From positions 1 through 7,614 of the forward strand of contig QMPB01000196.1 in assembly GCA_003648395.1 (NCBI GenBank): 7,614 nt of DNA, in the 5' to 3' direction. Positions 6,758-7,614 of this stretch are shown piece after piece (position 1 is the stretch's first letter; the number at the start of each line of letters is the position of its first letter). This stretch comes from Bacteroidota bacterium. Its GTDB lineage: Bacteria; Bacteroidota; Bacteroidia; Bacteroidales; UBA1556. The notes beneath the pieces are model-generated. The model was not told where the DNA came from. It did no database searches and saw only the letters and a list, made by a program, of their open reading frames with translations. The translations under genes and the position numbers were made by a program.

Positions 6758-7614
6758 TTAGTATCTACTTTCTCTCATTTTAAAGAGTTTAAGTAGAGGT
6801 TTAATGTAATCTTGATCTGTAAAAACATCAATACTATCGGTTCCTGAGTGTCTAAAAGACATTGTAGCATATTTATTTTGTTCATTATACCAATGAGAAT
6901 ATGCTTTTCGTACATTAGCATCGCTTGTATCAATGTACTTCTCTTTCAGAGTCTCATTATCTTTAACTTTTATGAGCCCCATATCTGGGATCTTCATTTC
7001 TCTTCTGTCATTCACCTTAATTGCAGCAATATCATGCTTTTTATTTGCAATCTGTAATGCCGATTTATAATTTTGATAAATAAAATCGGAAAGAATAAAT
7101 ACTGTTGATTGTTTCTTGATTACATTAGTCAAATACCTCAATGCTTCTTCAAGATTAGTCTCAGTTTCTTCAGCTTTAAAATCTATTAACTCTCTAATAA
7201 TTCTTAGAATATGAGTTCTTCCTTTAGCGGGAGCAATGAACTTTTCCACTTTATTACTAAAGAAAATTACGCCAACCTTATCATTATTTTGAATTGCTGA
7301 AAAAGCAAGTACAGATGCTAACTCAGTAATTACTTCTGATTTGAAATGTTTAACAGTTCCAAATAGATTTGATGCACTTACATCAATAAGAAGCATGACA
7401 GTCATTTCACGTTCTTCTTCAAATATTTTAATGTAAGGTTGATTAAATCTTGCTGTTACATTCCAATCAATATTTCTGATGTCATCACCATATTGGTATT
7501 CTCTAACTTCACTAAAGGCCATTCCTCTTCCTTTGAAGGCAGAATGATAGTGACCGGAGAATATCTGGTTTGACATTCTTCGTGTTTTAATTTCTATCTT
7601 TCTAACACGCTTTA
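6758..7614 (-). CDS. DUF58-family protein with a VWA-like fold (5' end outside the window)
   Basis: 284 residues are visible. The reading frame continues without a stop past the first internal ATG (7574-7576) to the window edge, giving KRVRKIEIKTRR before MSNQIFSGHYHS. DUF58 proteins of this type begin a few residues before such a KVRKIEIKTRR segment, so the true start is just outside. Signature: YQYGDDIRNIDWNVTAR (28-43, counting from that Met), the hallmark of DUF58. A VWA-like core follows with LLIDVSAS (Asp65, Ser67, Ser69) and LSDF further on; the C-terminus DVFTDQDYIKPLLKLFKMR is also family-like. There are no membrane helices, so it is cytosolic or peripherally membrane-bound. DUF58 genes sit next to MoxR AAA+ ATPase genes; a moxR gene is expected to the right of the window but not seen. 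Probable role: adaptor between MoxR and the membrane Bat proteins (inference). Confidence 0.95.
   Translation of the reverse strand, partial: KRVRKIEIKTRRMSNQIFSGHYHSAFKGRGMAFSEVREYQYGDDIRNIDWNVTARFNQPYIKIFEEEREMTVMLLIDVSASNLFGTVKHFKSEVITELASVLAFSAIQNNDKVGVIFFSNKVEKFIAPAKGRTHILRIIRELIDFKAEETETNLEEALRYLTNVIKKQSTVFILSDFIYQNYKSALQIANKKHDIAAIKVNDRREMKIPDMGLIKVKDNETLKEKYIDTSDANVRKAYSHWYNEQNKYATMSFRHSGTDSIDVFTDQDYIKPLLKLFKMRESRY

Noticed and set aside
6758..7576. DUF58 gene starting at the internal ATG at 7574-7576
   Set aside because: The frame stays open to the window edge and encodes KRVRKIEIKTRR, which belongs to the conserved N-terminus of this family, so the true start is outside the window.

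Overview
The window is A+T-rich by eye and carries a near-complete Bacteroidota 'bat' (Bacteroides aerotolerance) gene cluster on the minus strand. The assignment to Bacteroidota rests on gene content and order: DUF58, a BatD-like protein, BatA, BatB, BatC, BatD, BatE. Other support comes from the C-terminal KDW tail of BatC, the Gln residue right after several predicted signal-peptide cleavage sites, and the lack of Shine-Dalgarno sequences before most starts. I cannot place it below phylum level.

Layout, right to left in the direction of transcription. A DUF58 protein (6758-7614) runs off the right edge; in this family a MoxR AAA+ ATPase usually lies further upstream, outside the window. 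After a 68-base gap comes a secreted/membrane-anchored BatD-like protein (5715-6689). It overlaps batA (4714-5718) by 4 bases. Then follow batB (3644-4708), batC (2813-3634), batD (960-2789) and batE (194-952), separated by only 5, 9, 23 and 7 bases, so they almost certainly form one transcript. No promoter for this operon is visible; it should lie beyond the right edge.

How the genes fit together: DUF58, BatA and BatB each have a von Willebrand A (VWA) type fold with a recognisable DxSxS metal-binding motif. BatA and BatB are membrane-anchored. BatC and BatE carry TPR repeats predicted to face the periplasm. BatD and the BatD-like protein each pair a periplasmic beta-rich part with one membrane helix and a related cytoplasmic helical domain. 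The likely picture is an envelope complex served by a MoxR ATPase. The biochemical job of Bat proteins is unsettled; aerotolerance is the historical phenotype and other roles in envelope stress have been proposed.

At the left edge, convergent to the operon, is the 3' end of a plus-strand gene (1-122). It encodes a canonical EF-hand loop followed by a short tail with two EGKCG motifs. That motif is the modification signature of MNIO (DUF692)-processed copper-binding RiPPs (HvfA/bufferin type), which makes this fragment the most unusual item here. A strong hairpin plus T-run (144-179) separates the two convergent units and probably terminates both. I saw no tRNA, rRNA, CRISPR array or mobile element.
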